The notes under the pieces: model-generated
Told to the model about the DNA's origin: nothing
What the model saw: only the letters and a program-made list of their open reading frames with translations
Database searches by the model: none
Position numbers and translations under genes: made by a program
Shown: positions 18,337 through 27,965 of the stretch, in pieces
Numbering within the stretch: the first letter of the stretch is position 1
Layout of the letters: the number at the start of each line of letters is the position of its first letter
NCBI GenBank assembly: GCA_000686145.1
Contig: JMMB01000007.1
Coordinates: 930,001 to 994,000 of the forward strand
Direction: 5' to 3'
Length of the DNA: 64,000 nucleotides
Origin: Peptostreptococcaceae bacterium VA2
GTDB taxonomy: Bacteria > Bacillota > Clostridia > Peptostreptococcales > Peptostreptococcaceae

Positions 18337-19258
18337 AATTTGTGAATTATTAAACATAAAATACCCTATAGTTCAGGGTGGTATGGCTTGGGTAGCAGAT
18401 GCATCACTAGCTAGTGCAGTTTCAAATGCAGGGGCATTAGGACTAATTGCAGGAGGAAATGCACCAAAAGAAATTATTAAAGAAGAAATAAGAAAATGTA
18501 GAGAATTAACAGATAAACCATTTGGTGTAAATGTTATGTTATTATCTCCATTTGTAGACGATATAATTGATTTAATAATAGAAGAAAAAATTCCGGTAAT
18601 AACTACTGGAGCAGGTAACCCTGCAAAGTATGTAGATAGGTTAAAAGAAGTTGGTATTAAAATAATTCCAGTGGTACCTAGTATAGCTTTAGCTCGGAGA
18701 ATGGAAAAGTTAGGTGCTGATGCTGTAATAGTTGAAGGAACAGAAGCCGGTGGACATATAGGAGAATTAACTACAATGGTTCTTACTCCTCAAGTAGTAG
18801 ACGCTGTTAATATACCTGTTATAGCAGCAGGAGGAATAGCTGATGGAAGAGGAATTGTTGCAACTTTTGCACTAGGTGCAAGTGGTGTACAAATAGGAAC
18901 TAGATTTATATGTAGTGATGAATGTAACGTTCATGAAAATTATAAAAATATGGTTTTAAAATCTAAGGATAGGGATGCAATAGTGACAGGTAGAACTACT
19001 GGCCATCCAGTTAGAACTTTAAAAAATAAACTATCTAAAGAAATTTTAAACATGGAAAAAGAAGGTCAATCGACAGAAGAAATAGATAAAAGAGGCATAG
19101 GCTCTTTAAGAATTGCTACCATAGAAGGAGACGTAAATAATGGATCTTTTATGGCAGGTCAGATAGCATCAATTATAAAAGATGTAAAACCTTGTAAAGA
19201 GATTATTGAAGAAATGGTAAGTCAAGCGAAAAACATAATGCCTAACATACAATTATAA
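18329..19258 (+). CDS. fabK: Enoyl-ACP reductase II FabK (FMN-dependent)
   Basis: Reduces trans-2-enoyl-ACP using NAD(P)H and FMN, replacing FabI in this lineage, and is insensitive to triclosan-type inhibitors in characterised species. The 309-residue nitronate-monooxygenase-like TIM barrel shows YPIVQGGMAWVA, NAGALGLIAGGN, VEGTEAGGHIG and AAGGIADGRG, the FMN phosphate-binding loops. The ATG at 18329 overlaps the fabH stop by eight bases. No FabI is encoded in this operon, so FabK may be the main enoyl reductase. Confidence 0.95.
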   Translation: MNKICELLNIKYPIVQGGMAWVADASLASAVSNAGALGLIAGGNAPKEIIKEEIRKCRELTDKPFGVNVMLLSPFVDDIIDLIIEEKIPVITTGAGNPAKYVDRLKEVGIKIIPVVPSIALARRMEKLGADAVIVEGTEAGGHIGELTTMVLTPQVVDAVNIPVIAAGGIADGRGIVATFALGASGVQIGTRFICSDECNVHENYKNMVLKSKDRDAIVTGRTTGHPVRTLKNKLSKEILNMEKEGQSTEEIDKRGIGSLRIATIEGDVNNGSFMAGQIASIIKDVKPCKEIIEEMVSQAKNIMPNIQL

Positions 19259-19274
19259 ACTAGGAGGTTATTCT

Positions 19275-20228
19275 ATGGGAAAGATAGCGTTAGTATTTCC
19301 TGGTCAAGGATCACAATATGTAGGAATGGCTAAGGATATATATGAAAACAATGAAAGTGCTAAAAATGTAATAGATAATGCTTGTAGTGCTTTAGGCTTA
19401 GATCTAAAAAATATAATGTTTGAAGGTAGCGATGAAGAGTTATCAAAAACAGAAAATACTCAGCCTGCTATAGTAACTCATAGTATAGCACTTTTAGAAG
19501 CTTTAAATGAAAAAATAGACTTAAAGTATGATGCATGTTTAGGTTTATCTTTAGGTGAATATAGTGCGTTAGTTGCAGCAGATGCTATTGAGTTTAAAGA
19601 TGCTGTATCTTTAGTTAAAAAAAGAGGTAGATTCATGCAAGACACAGTTCCTGTAGGAAAAGGTGCTATGGCTGCAATACTTGGATTAAATAGAGACGCA
19701 GTAGAGAATGTTATAAACAATATTGATAGTGGTATTGTTGAGGTTGCAAATTACAACTCTCCAGGTCAAATAGTTATATCAGGAGAAAATGATAAAATAG
19801 ATGAAGTAATGATAAGGTTAAAAGAAAGTGGAGCTAAAAGAACAGTTAAATTAAACGTAAGTGGACCTTTTCATTCATCAATGTTAAAAGAAGCTGGAAA
19901 TAAATTATCTAAAGAATTAGATAATATTAATTTAAGCAAACCTAAAGTTCATGTAGTTTCAAATGTTAGTGCAAACTACTATGAAGATGAAGGAAAAAAT
20001 TTACTTATAAAGCAAGTTAGCTCATCAGTTCTTTGGGAAGATTCTATAGAAAAACTTTTAGATGAAGGGTTTGATACTTTTATAGAGATAGGACCAGGAA
20101 AAACATTAAGAGGTTTCATAAAAAAGATTTCTTCTAGCAAAAATATTGATGTAAATATTTATAATATAGAGGACACAAAATCATTAAATGAATTTGTAGA
20201 AACTTATAATAAGGGAGAGGTTATATGA
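19275..20228 (+). CDS. fabD: Malonyl-CoA:ACP transacylase FabD
   Basis: Moves the malonyl group from CoA to the acyl carrier protein. The 317 residues contain the oxyanion segment FPGQGSQYVGM, the nucleophile Ser92 in GLSLGEYSAL and the catalytic His200 in GPFHSS. The residue before Ser92 is Leu rather than the usual His (GHSxG), a variation I believe is common in clostridial FabD. ATG at 19275 follows AGGAGG. The last bases overlap the fabG start (ATGA-type overlap), so the two are translationally coupled. Confidence 0.95.
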   Translation: MGKIALVFPGQGSQYVGMAKDIYENNESAKNVIDNACSALGLDLKNIMFEGSDEELSKTENTQPAIVTHSIALLEALNEKIDLKYDACLGLSLGEYSALVAADAIEFKDAVSLVKKRGRFMQDTVPVGKGAMAAILGLNRDAVENVINNIDSGIVEVANYNSPGQIVISGENDKIDEVMIRLKESGAKRTVKLNVSGPFHSSMLKEAGNKLSKELDNINLSKPKVHVVSNVSANYYEDEGKNLLIKQVSSSVLWEDSIEKLLDEGFDTFIEIGPGKTLRGFIKKISSSKNIDVNIYNIEDTKSLNEFVETYNKGEVI

Positions 20229-20974
20229 TAAATTTAAATGATAGAGTAGCGATAGTTACTGGAGGCTCTAGAGGTATAGGGAAAGAAGTAGCTAAAAAAC
20301 TAGCAACACTTGGAGCTAATTTAGTTATTAACTATACTTCAAAAGAAGAAGAAGCTTTAAAAACCAAAGCTGAAATAGAAGCTTTAGGAGTAAAGTGTAT
20401 AAGTGTAAAATGTGACGTATCAAAATCAGAACAAGTTAACCAAATGGTAGAAACTGCGGTTAAAGAGTTTGGAAAAGTAGATATATTAGTAAATAATGCT
20501 GGTATAACTAAAGATGGTTTACTTATGAGAATGAAAGAAGAAGATTTTGATAAGGTTATAGAGATAAACTTAAAAGGTGTATTTAACTGCACCAAAGCAG
20601 TAACTAAGTTAATGATGAAAAATAAATATGGAAAAATAATAAATATGGCTTCTGTAGTAGGAGTTATAGGAAATGCAGGGCAAGCTAATTATTGTGCATC
20701 TAAAGCTGGTGTAATAGGATTTACTAAATCAACAGCTAGAGAGTTAGCATCAAGAAATATAAATATAAATGCAGTGGCACCAGGGTTCATAGATACAGAT
20801 ATGACTAAAGTCTTAAGTGATGATGTAAAGCAAAGTATGTTAAATAATATTCCTAAGAATACTTTTGGAAATCCAGAAGATGTAGCGAATGTTGTAGCTT
20901 TCTTAGCTAGTGATATGTCAAGCTATGTTACAGGCCAGGTTATAAATGTAGATGGTGGAATGGTAATGCAATAA
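20225..20974 (+). CDS. fabG: 3-oxoacyl-ACP reductase FabG
   Basis: NADPH-dependent short-chain dehydrogenase that reduces 3-oxoacyl-ACP. The Rossmann motif TGGSRGIG is near residue 11, NNAG follows, and the catalytic triad is Ser143, Tyr156 and Lys160 (spacing S-x12-Y-x3-K). The C-terminus NVDGGMVMQ is typical. It has 249 residues and overlaps fabD by four bases. The 66-bp gap to acpP contains only a ribosome binding site. Confidence 0.97.
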   Translation: MINLNDRVAIVTGGSRGIGKEVAKKLATLGANLVINYTSKEEEALKTKAEIEALGVKCISVKCDVSKSEQVNQMVETAVKEFGKVDILVNNAGITKDGLLMRMKEEDFDKVIEINLKGVFNCTKAVTKLMMKNKYGKIINMASVVGVIGNAGQANYCASKAGVIGFTKSTARELASRNININAVAPGFIDTDMTKVLSDDVKQSMLNNIPKNTFGNPEDVANVVAFLASDMSSYVTGQVINVDGGMVMQ

Positions 20975-21040
20975 AATTAATTAAGTTTAAAACAAATTTG
21001 AAATATAAAAATATAACCAAAAATTTAGGAGGAAACAAAT

Positions 21041-21265
21041 ATGTTTAATAAAGTTGTAGAAATAATAAGAGAGCAATTAAGTGTTGAGGATAAAGAAATA
21101 ACAATGGAAACTTCTTTAATGAAAGATTTAGAAGCGGATTCATTAGATGCTGTAGAAATAATAATGGCATTAGAAGATGAATTTGATGTTGAAATACCAG
21201 ATGCTGAAGGTGAAAAATTTAAGTCTATAGGTGACATAGTTAAATATATAGAAGCTAATAAATAG
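21041..21265 (+). CDS. acpP: Acyl carrier protein AcpP
   Basis: A 74-residue acidic four-helix carrier of growing acyl chains. The phosphopantetheine attachment site is Ser34 in [11 protein letters not shown]. The ATG at 21041 follows TTAGGAGGA. It lies between fabG and fabF as in many Firmicutes operons. No feature looks unusual. Confidence 0.97.
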   Translation: MFNKVVEIIREQLSVEDKEITMETSLMKDLEADSLDAVEIIMALEDEFDVEIPDAEGEKFKSIGDIVKYIEANK

Positions 21266-21279
21266 TGGAGGTATTCTCT

Positions 21280-22515
21280 ATGAAAAAGAGAGTTGTAATA
21301 ACAGGTCTTGGATGTGTAACACCTGTTGGAAATGGTAAAGATGAATTTTGGAAAAATATTAAAGCTGGTGTATGTGGAATAGATACTGTAACTAGATTTG
21401 ATGCAAGCACTTTTCAAACACAAGTAGCTGGAGAAGTAAAAAACTTTAACGGTGAAGATTATATAAATAAAAAAGAGTTAAAAAGATTAGATAAGTTTAC
21501 TCAATACGCTATAGCTTCTGCAAAAATGGCAGTAGAAGATGCTGATATAGATTTAGAATCTATTGATAGAGATCGTATGGGAGTTATAATAGGCTCTGGT
21601 ATAGGTGGAGTTGAGACTATAGAAGAACAACATAAAGCACTTTTAAATAAAGGTAATAAAAGAGTAAGCCCATTCTTTATTCCTATGATGATAGGTAATA
21701 TGGCAGCAGGTCAAGTATCTATATTCTTAGGAGCTAAAGGTCCTAATACTAATGTATGTACAGCATGTGCATCTGGAACACACTCAATAGGAGATGCTTT
21801 TAAGCTTATCCAAAGAGGAGATGCAGATGTTATGGTAGCTGGAGGTAGTGAAGCTCCTGTAACAGCTCTTGCATTTGCAGGATTCTGTAATATGAAAGCA
21901 ATGTCTACTAGAAATGATGATCCTAAAACATCATCAAGACCATTTGACAAAGACAGAGATGGATTTGTAATGGGAGAAGGCGCTGGAATTTTAATATTAG
22001 AAGAATTAGAACATGCATTAAAAAGAAATGCTAAGATATATGCAGAAGTAGTAGGATATGGATTAACAGCAGATGCGTACCACATGACTACACCAGCTGA
22101 AGGTGGAGAAGGTGCAACTCGCGCTATGAAAATGGCCCTACAAGATGGTAATGTACCATTAGATGAAGTTGACTATATAAATGCACATGGAACATCTACA
22201 CCTTATAATGATAGACTAGAAACTCAAGCAATAAAAAATATATTTGAAGAGAAAGCATACGATATATGTGTTTCATCTACAAAATCTATGACAGGACATT
22301 TATTAGGAGCATCAGGAGCAGTAGAAGCTGTTATTTGTGCGATGAGTATAAAAGATAATTTTGTACCTCCTACAATTAATGTTCAAGAAGTTGATGAAGA
22401 GCTTGATTTAGACTATGTACTAGACAAAGGAAGAGAAAGAGAAGTTAGATATGCAATGTCAAATTCTTTAGGATTTGGTGGACACAACGCAACTTTAGTA
22501 TTAAAAAAATATTAA
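21280..22515 (+). CDS. fabF: Beta-ketoacyl-ACP synthase II FabF
   Basis: Chain-elongating condensing enzyme, 411 residues. The active site contains Cys163 (CTACASGTH), one His in [11 protein letters not shown] and a Lys/His pair in [15 protein letters not shown]. The start is ATG at 21280, eight bases after TGGAGG; a GTG at 21265 would overlap both the acpP stop and this ribosome binding site. Last gene of the operon, followed by two consecutive terminators. No separate dehydratase gene (fabZ) or acc genes are in this cluster, so these must lie elsewhere. Confidence 0.96.
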   Translation: MKKRVVITGLGCVTPVGNGKDEFWKNIKAGVCGIDTVTRFDASTFQTQVAGEVKNFNGEDYINKKELKRLDKFTQYAIASAKMAVEDADIDLESIDRDRMGVIIGSGIGGVETIEEQHKALLNKGNKRVSPFFIPMMIGNMAAGQVSIFLGAKGPNTNVCTACASGTHSIGDAFKLIQRGDADVMVAGGSEAPVTALAFAGFCNMKAMSTRNDDPKTSSRPFDKDRDGFVMGEGAGILILEELEHALKRNAKIYAEVVGYGLTADAYHMTTPAEGGEGATRAMKMALQDGNVPLDEVDYINAHGTSTPYNDRLETQAIKNIFEEKAYDICVSSTKSMTGHLLGASGAVEAVICAMSIKDNFVPPTINVQEVDEELDLDYVLDKGREREVRYAMSNSLGFGGHNATLVLKKY

Positions 22516-22526
22516 TTATATAAAAA

Positions 22527-22559
22527 AATCTCCTTATTTAAATAAGGGGATTATTTTTT
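22527..22559 (+). terminator. First terminator after fabF
   Basis: The dyad AATCTCCTTATTT / AAATAAGGGGATT (one T-G wobble) is followed by ATTTTTTA. Confidence 0.8.
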
Positions 22560-22584
22560 ATTTAAAAACTAAATTCTATTATAC

Positions 22585-22613
22585 AAAAAGAAGTCTAATG
22601 ACTTCTTTTTTTT
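22585..22613 (+). terminator. Second terminator after fabF
   Basis: AAAAAGAAGTC (22585-22595) pairs with GACTTCTTTTT (from 22600) around a TAAT loop and enters a T-run; this insulates the spoIIIA operon from fab transcription. Confidence 0.88.
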
Positions 22614-22673
22614 GTAATATTTTTGATTTTTGATTAATACAATAGTTATATAAACAAAAGAGGAGGACAAGGT

Positions 22674-23642
22674 ATGAATAATCTTAGCGATGAAATAATT
22701 AATTCGTTAGCAGTTAATTTAAGAGAAAAAATTAAAAATGTTTGCAAAGATGATATAAACATAGAAGAAATTAGACTTCGTTCTCAAAAACCACTTATAT
22801 TAAATGCAAACAATAAAGACTATTTTTATAATATTAATTCAAACAAGCTAGATAAAACAATGAACTCTCCATATATAGTTAGCAAAGAAGACATAGAACA
22901 GACATTTCAAATAATATGTAAATATTCTATTCACTCGTTTATGGACGATATAAAAAAAGGATTCATAACTCTTAGAGGAGGCCATAGAGTAGGACTAGTT
23001 GGTAAGGTAATCGTAGAAGATGGACAAGTAAAAAACATAAAGCATATATCTTCGTTAAATATAAGGGTCTCAAGAGAAATCATAGGATGTTCTGATAAAA
23101 TTTTAAAGCACGTAATAAAAGGAGATAATCAGGTAAATAATACACTGATAATTTCACCACCTCAGTGTGGTAAAACAACTTTAATTAGAGATATAGTAAG
23201 AAATTTAAGTAATGGGAATGAGGAATATGGATTTAAAGGTATAAAAGTAGCATTGATAGATGAACGTAATGAAATATCAGGTTCTTATTTAGGATCATCT
23301 CAAATGGATGTAGGGATAAGAACTGACATAATAGAAACGTGCCCAAAAGATTTGGGAATCGTGATGCTTTTAAGGTCTATGTCACCTAACTTAATAGTAA
23401 CAGATGAGATAGGTAGTATAGATGAAATAAAAGCTCTATATACGGCTTTAAATGGTGGTGTAAGCTTAATCACAACTGTTCATGGGGATTCTATTGAAGA
23501 TATAAAAAACAGGAAAGAAATGAGCAATTTATTAGATAAAGACTTATTTAAAAAAGTAATTATACTATCAGCGAAAAAAGGACCTGGAACAATAGAAAAA
23601 ATATATGATTTAGAAGAAAAGAGATGGTATTTTGCAAATTAA
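22674..23642 (+). CDS. spoIIIAA: Stage III sporulation protein AA (SpoIIIAA), ATPase
   Basis: Cytoplasmic mother-cell ATPase related to secretion ATPases, thought to power the SpoIIIA-SpoIIQ channel between mother cell and forespore. The 322 residues include Walker A PPQCGKTTLIRD (Lys167), an arginine-rich DERNEISGSYLG segment and a Walker B-like NLIVTDEIG. ATG at 22674 follows AGAGGAGGA. First of eight genes in order AA to AH. A mother-cell (SigE) promoter is expected in the 60 bp upstream, but I could not assign its boxes with confidence. Confidence 0.94.
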   Translation: MNNLSDEIINSLAVNLREKIKNVCKDDINIEEIRLRSQKPLILNANNKDYFYNINSNKLDKTMNSPYIVSKEDIEQTFQIICKYSIHSFMDDIKKGFITLRGGHRVGLVGKVIVEDGQVKNIKHISSLNIRVSREIIGCSDKILKHVIKGDNQVNNTLIISPPQCGKTTLIRDIVRNLSNGNEEYGFKGIKVALIDERNEISGSYLGSSQMDVGIRTDIIETCPKDLGIVMLLRSMSPNLIVTDEIGSIDEIKALYTALNGGVSLITTVHGDSIEDIKNRKEMSNLLDKDLFKKVIILSAKKGPGTIEKIYDLEEKRWYFAN

Positions 23643-24153
23643 AATAATGATAATAGGCGTTTTGGTGGCTTGTAGCTATTTAATAGGTGAATATATTTAT
23701 AAAGCTTATACAAATAGGCATAAACAACTAAATGACCTCATAAGAATATTAGAGATAATAAGGATGGATTTATCATTTGGTATGTATACTTTAGAAGAAA
23801 TTTTTAAAAGAGTAGGAGATAAAAAGGAATATTGTACTTCTAAATTTTTCAAAAAAATAGAATGTGAATTACATAATAATCAAGCTAAAGTTTTAGATGA
23901 AATTCTAAATGACAATATATATTTATTAACAAAAGAAACCTATTTACAAAATAAGGAGGTTGATGAAATAAAAAAACTTATACTTACATTGGGTAAAAGT
24001 GACATAGAATCTCAAACAAGAATGATAGATTTATCTATTGAAAATCTAAAAAAACTAACATATGAAACAAAAGAAGATATAGATAAAAAAGGTATGGTCT
24101 ATAGAAAGTTATCTACAGTAATAGGACTAGTAATAGGAATAATTTTGATATAG
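23632..24153 (+). CDS. spoIIIAB: Stage III sporulation protein AB (SpoIIIAB)
   Basis: Small membrane-anchored protein of the SpoIIIA complex, resembling GspF-type secretion components, 173 residues. Hydrophobic segments lie at the N-terminus (MIIGVLVACSYLIGEYIY) and the extreme C-terminus (LSTVIGLVIGIILI), flanking a helical cytoplasmic region. The TTG at 23632 is taken as start because GAGATGG lies a few bases upstream and the first ATG (23647) has no ribosome binding site. It overlaps spoIIIAA by 11 bases. Confidence 0.9.
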   Translation: MQIKIMIIGVLVACSYLIGEYIYKAYTNRHKQLNDLIRILEIIRMDLSFGMYTLEEIFKRVGDKKEYCTSKFFKKIECELHNNQAKVLDEILNDNIYLLTKETYLQNKEVDEIKKLILTLGKSDIESQTRMIDLSIENLKKLTYETKEDIDKKGMVYRKLSTVIGLVIGIILI

Positions 24154-24165
24154 GGGGGAATGAGT

Positions 24166-24363
24166 ATGGATATATCTTTAATAATAAAGGTTGCAGGTAT
24201 AGGAATATTAATATCAGTACTTAATATGTTGTTGGAAAAAAGTGACAGAAAAGATTGGGCATCGTTAACTACATTAGCAGGGGTAATAATTGTTTTAGGA
24301 ATGGTATTAACTGAAATAAGTGATTTATTTAATACAGTAAGAACAATGTTTCAACTTTACTAA
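24166..24363 (+). CDS. spoIIIAC: Stage III sporulation protein AC (SpoIIIAC)
   Basis: Tiny membrane protein of 65 residues with two hydrophobic helices (LIIKVAGIGILISVLNMLL and LTTLAGVIIVLGMVL), part of the SpoIIIA channel complex. The start is ATG at 24166, seven bases after GGGGGG; an ATG at 24160 would sit right against that site. It follows spoIIIAB after a 12-base gap and has the expected family length. Confidence 0.9.
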   Translation: MDISLIIKVAGIGILISVLNMLLEKSDRKDWASLTTLAGVIIVLGMVLTEISDLFNTVRTMFQLY

Positions 24364-24378
24364 AGAGGAGGAGATATC

Positions 24379-24765
24379 TTGGAAGTTATGCAATTAGTAG
24401 GGATTGCAATAATCTCAACAACACTCTGTTTGGTAATAAAAAAAGACAGGCCAGAAATAGCAATGTTTATAACAATACTTACAGGAATAACAATATTACT
24501 ATCAGTAATATTTAAGCTTAATTTTATAGTAGAGAGTATACAAGATTTAGCAGTAAGAGCTAATATACCTTCTATGTACATAACACTAATAATAAAATTA
24601 ATTGGGATAGCATATCTTATGGAATTTGCTATACAGATTTGCAAAGATTGTGGGGAAGGAAATATAGCATCTAAATTAGAATTTGGTGGCAAAATAATAG
24701 TTATGACAATGTCATTCCCTATACTTTTATCCATTGTAGAAATGATAATAAATATTATCCCATAG
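24379..24765 (+). CDS. spoIIIAD: Stage III sporulation protein AD (SpoIIIAD)
   Basis: Polytopic membrane protein of 128 residues with four hydrophobic stretches, part of the SpoIIIA complex. The TTG at 24379 is preferred over ATG at 24388 because GAGGAGGA ends six bases before the TTG. A conserved family stretch is KLIGIAYLMEFAIQICKDCG near residues 74-93. It sits 15 bp after spoIIIAC. Confidence 0.9.
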   Translation: MEVMQLVGIAIISTTLCLVIKKDRPEIAMFITILTGITILLSVIFKLNFIVESIQDLAVRANIPSMYITLIIKLIGIAYLMEFAIQICKDCGEGNIASKLEFGGKIIVMTMSFPILLSIVEMIINIIP

Positions 24766-24779
24766 GAGAATGATAACGT

Positions 24780-25967
24780 ATGAAAAAAATAATTTCAGGA
24801 ACTATATTAACCTTATTATTAATATTAGGATCTTTCGTAGTATGCTTTGGTAATGAGGGTAAGGAAGCTGAAAACTACGATGAAACTAAGAAAAGTATAA
24901 ATAGTTATATAGACAATCAATTGGAAAAAATAAAAATAGACGAAATACAAGGATTTGTAAAAGATTCTGAAGCACTACATGATGTGAACTTAAAAACATT
25001 TATAAAAGACCTTATTAGCGGAGAAAAAACAATATTAGATTTATTTAATAAAGAAGGTATAAAGCTTATGTTGTTTGATGAAGTTAAATCTAGCTTAAAG
25101 GTAGCTGTAATAATACTTGTTTTAGCACTTTTATCATCTGTATTAAAAAGTCTAGATAATTCGTTTTCATCAGGAGCAGTAAGTCAAATAACCACTTATA
25201 TCATATTTATAACGATGGTTTCATTAACATTGGTTGGATTTAAAGATGTACTACAAATATGCAATACAACCATAGATTCTACAGTAGGTTTAATGCAAGT
25301 AATAATGCCAGTACTTATAACATTATTAGTATTAATTGGGTTTCCAATCACATCAGCAGTATTAAATCCGATATTTATAGGTGGAGTAACATTTATAAAT
25401 GTTGTATTTAAAAATTTCTTATTTGTATCAATTGCAGTTGCTTTTGCAATTCTTGTCATAAATAATTTATCAAAAAATATTAGACTAAAAAAACTATCAT
25501 CATTTATAAAGCAGATAAACTTAGTATCGTTAGGTGCGATGTTTACTATTTATTTAGGACTTGTATCGATGCAAGGATTATATGTTAAAAATATTGATAA
25601 TTTCACTGTTAAAACGGCTAAGTTTGCAATAGGTAATTTTATACCAGTAGTAGGAGGATTTGTATCAGATTCTGTTGATATACTTTTATCATCATCTCAA
25701 CTTATAAAAGGAGTATTTGGTGGTATAGGACTAGTTTTATTAGTTGGGATATGTTTAATACCAGTTATAAAAATTTTATCTATAGTAGTTGTATATAAAG
25801 TATCTGCAATAGTAGTAGAGCCTATAGGAGAAGAAGGTATATCTAGCTTTTTGAATGAAGTTGCAAATTTAATGGTGCTAATGTTAGCAGCTATAATAGC
25901 AATAACAATAATGTTTTTTGTAACAGTAGCAATATTAACATCAATAAGTGTAGTATCTCAAGGATAA
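24780..25967 (+). CDS. spoIIIAE: Stage III sporulation protein AE (SpoIIIAE)
   Basis: Large polytopic membrane component, 395 residues, with a cleavable-looking N-terminal signal sequence (residues 1-24, ending VVCFG), an extracytoplasmic helical region of about 80 residues, then around seven transmembrane helices. Family segments include GGVTFINVVFKNF and the TAKFAIGNFIPVVGGFVSDS stretch. The ATG at 24780 follows TAGGAGA. In Bacilli this protein is needed for forespore SigG activity and links the channel parts. Confidence 0.93.
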   Translation: MKKIISGTILTLLLILGSFVVCFGNEGKEAENYDETKKSINSYIDNQLEKIKIDEIQGFVKDSEALHDVNLKTFIKDLISGEKTILDLFNKEGIKLMLFDEVKSSLKVAVIILVLALLSSVLKSLDNSFSSGAVSQITTYIIFITMVSLTLVGFKDVLQICNTTIDSTVGLMQVIMPVLITLLVLIGFPITSAVLNPIFIGGVTFINVVFKNFLFVSIAVAFAILVINNLSKNIRLKKLSSFIKQINLVSLGAMFTIYLGLVSMQGLYVKNIDNFTVKTAKFAIGNFIPVVGGFVSDSVDILLSSSQLIKGVFGGIGLVLLVGICLIPVIKILSIVVVYKVSAIVVEPIGEEGISSFLNEVANLMVLMLAAIIAITIMFFVTVAILTSISVVSQG

Positions 25968-25977
25968 GAGGTGTGAT

Positions 25978-26550
25978 ATGTTAGATAATATAAAAATTTG
26001 GATTGTAACAATATTAGTAGGAGCATTTATAGTCAATATAGTTGATATGATATTACCTTCTTCTAAAATGAAACCGTATGTAAATCTTGTGCTTAATTTT
26101 ATATTCGTATTTATTGTGTTGACCCCTATTATAAGTTTATTCTCAAAGGATATGAGCCTTGAAGATACTATATTAAAATCAATGGGAAAATACAATAAAG
26201 AATATGTAGATAGTACTAATGCTTTAGCCGATAAGACAGGTTGTAATAGTCTAACAAAAGGATATGAAAATGGATTACAAGAGGTGCTAAAGCTAAAGTT
26301 AGATGAGTATGGATATAAGTTAGAGGATATAGAATTTGATGGGTCTAAGATAGGAAATATAAAAGTTAAAGAAAAAAATAGTAATAAAGATAAAAAAGAG
26401 GACATACAATCTAAAGAAAAAGAAAATATAAAGCCAGCATTCAAAGAAAATAAAGAACAAGAGTATGAATTAGACTTAAATGAAAATAAACTTAAAGAAG
26501 ACTTAGTTAAAATACTAGACGTATCAATTGAAACTATAGAAATTGATTAA
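25978..26550 (+). CDS. spoIIIAF: Stage III sporulation protein AF (SpoIIIAF)
   Basis: Two N-terminal transmembrane helices (residues about 8-28 and 38-58) followed by a charged soluble region, 190 residues in total. The region at about 115-170 is very Lys/Glu-rich and probably unstructured (KVKEKNSNKDKKEDIQSKEK). The ATG at 25978 follows AGAGGTG. Gene order and topology fit SpoIIIAF, a ring-building-motif protein of the channel. Confidence 0.88.
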   Translation: MLDNIKIWIVTILVGAFIVNIVDMILPSSKMKPYVNLVLNFIFVFIVLTPIISLFSKDMSLEDTILKSMGKYNKEYVDSTNALADKTGCNSLTKGYENGLQEVLKLKLDEYGYKLEDIEFDGSKIGNIKVKEKNSNKDKKEDIQSKEKENIKPAFKENKEQEYELDLNENKLKEDLVKILDVSIETIEID

Positions 26551-26564
26551 TAGGGGTTGAGTAA

Positions 26565-27107
26565 ATGTTTAAAAACTTAAATGAAAAAGACAAGAAAAAG
26601 ATATACACACTATTAACCTTAGGAATAGTTTGTGCTATAGCTCTTATAGCAATTCCAAGCTTATCTAAAGAAGAAAGTAAAACAAAAAAATCAAGTGTTG
26701 ATAGTCAAACTCAAGTAGTAAAGGCAGATAACAAAGAGCCTTTAGAAGCAAAATTAAAAAGTATTTTATCTCAAATTGATAAAGCTGGAGAACTAGATGT
26801 AATGATAACATTTGAATCAAGTGAGGAAATACAGCCAGCATTTAACACTAATTCAACAACAGAAAAAACACAAGAAAAAGATACTAAAGGTGGCGAAAGA
26901 ACAGTTACAACAGCAAGTGAAAATAAAACAATGATAACATCAGGATCAAGTGAAGCAGTAGTCATAAAAACTAATGAAGCTAAAATTAAAGGAGTAATAG
27001 TAGTAGCAAGTGGAGCAAGTGATCCACAAGTTAAAGAAACGCTATATAGCGCAGTACAAACAGCACTTCAAATATCAGGGCATCAAGTAGAGATATATAC
27101 TAAATAA
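26565..27107 (+). CDS. spoIIIAG: Stage III sporulation protein AG (SpoIIIAG)
   Basis: Single-pass membrane protein of 180 residues (helix at about 14-32) with a soluble ring-building-motif domain. In Bacillus subtilis SpoIIIAG forms a large ring in the intermembrane space. The conserved part is IKGVIVVASGASDPQVKETL near residues 144-163. A Ser/Thr/Lys-rich linker (about 90-130) interrupts the domain. ATG at 26565 follows GGGGTTGA. Confidence 0.9.
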   Translation: MFKNLNEKDKKKIYTLLTLGIVCAIALIAIPSLSKEESKTKKSSVDSQTQVVKADNKEPLEAKLKSILSQIDKAGELDVMITFESSEEIQPAFNTNSTTEKTQEKDTKGGERTVTTASENKTMITSGSSEAVVIKTNEAKIKGVIVVASGASDPQVKETLYSAVQTALQISGHQVEIYTK

Positions 27108-27132
27108 CTATATTAAACTTGGGGGGATAAAA

Positions 27133-27783
27133 ATGAAATTTAATTATAAGGGAAGAGGATTTGTAGTATTAATTTTTTCAGCAATGTTAGTAGTAGTAGG
27201 AACTGTAAATTATAAATTAAGTGAAAAATCAGCAATAGAAACAGGTAAGGAATTAAAAGCATATGAGCAATCTCAAATGGAAAAAAATGATAATAAAAAA
27301 GAAGCTACTAAAGAAGGCGAAATAAAGGTGGTTGACAGCAAGACTACTGATATTGATGAAAAGGTAACTGAAACTAGTAAAGAAATAAAAAACCAATTAA
27401 CTTCACAAAAAAATATGAAAAAAGCTACGTACATATTAGATATGAAAATGACTAGAGAAAAGCAAAGAAATGAGTTAGCTCAAAATTTAAATGAAATGAT
27501 AAATAATCCATCTACAGCAGAAGAGTCTAGAAAAGAAGCTTCTTCAATGAAATTACAATTAGTAAAAGATCAAGAGACTGAGCTTAAGATAGAAAATCTT
27601 TTAAGTACTAAGGGGTTTGAGGATGCATTAGTTTACATAAGCAATGGTGGTGTGAATGTAGTAGTAAATGAAGAAAAATTAGAAAAAGCAGATGCAGCAA
27701 AGGTATTTGATTTAGTAGCAGAACAAGCAAAAGTAAAATATGAGAATATAAAATTAATGCAACCTAATAAATCTAAACTATAA
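27133..27783 (+). CDS. spoIIIAH: Stage III sporulation protein AH (SpoIIIAH)
   Basis: Single-pass protein of 216 residues (helix about 9-26) whose extracellular YscJ/FliF-like domain binds forespore SpoIIQ during engulfment. The C-terminal domain starts near residue 115 (EKQRNELAQNLNEMINN) and includes GFEDALVYISNGGVNVVV. The long charged linker (residues 35-95) is rich in Lys, Glu and Thr. The ATG at 27133 follows GGGGGGA. Last gene of the spoIIIA operon. Confidence 0.92.
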   Translation: MKFNYKGRGFVVLIFSAMLVVVGTVNYKLSEKSAIETGKELKAYEQSQMEKNDNKKEATKEGEIKVVDSKTTDIDEKVTETSKEIKNQLTSQKNMKKATYILDMKMTREKQRNELAQNLNEMINNPSTAEESRKEASSMKLQLVKDQETELKIENLLSTKGFEDALVYISNGGVNVVVNEEKLEKADAAKVFDLVAEQAKVKYENIKLMQPNKSKL

Positions 27784-27861
27784 AAATTAAAATATTATAT
27801 AGACATTTAATTAAATCATATAATTATTAGATAATATTCAATATAAATTTATTTTTTATTA

Positions 27862-27892
27862 AACCTCAGAGATTAACTGAGGTTATTTTCTT
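27862..27892 (+). terminator. Terminator of the spoIIIA operon
   Basis: AACCTCAG (27862-27869) pairs with CTGAGGTT (27877-27884), followed by ATTTTCTT. Confidence 0.78.
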
Positions 27893-27919
27893 GCAAAGTT
27901 CTTTTATATTTGGTATTAT
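27891..27919 (+). promoter_or_regulatory. Sigma-A promoter for the Asp23-family gene
   Basis: TTGCAA (27891-27896) and TATTAT (27914-27919) are separated by 17 bases, just after the spoIIIA terminator. Confidence 0.6.
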
Positions 27920-27965
27920 TATAATAATAAAAATAGTTCCTTAAAATAAGGGGGTAGAATTTATC

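Noticed and set aside
19275-20228. FabD with Leu instead of His before the nucleophile (GLSLG)
   Set aside because: The catalytic Ser92 and His200 are intact, and I believe this variation is common in clostridial FabD; not treated as a defect.
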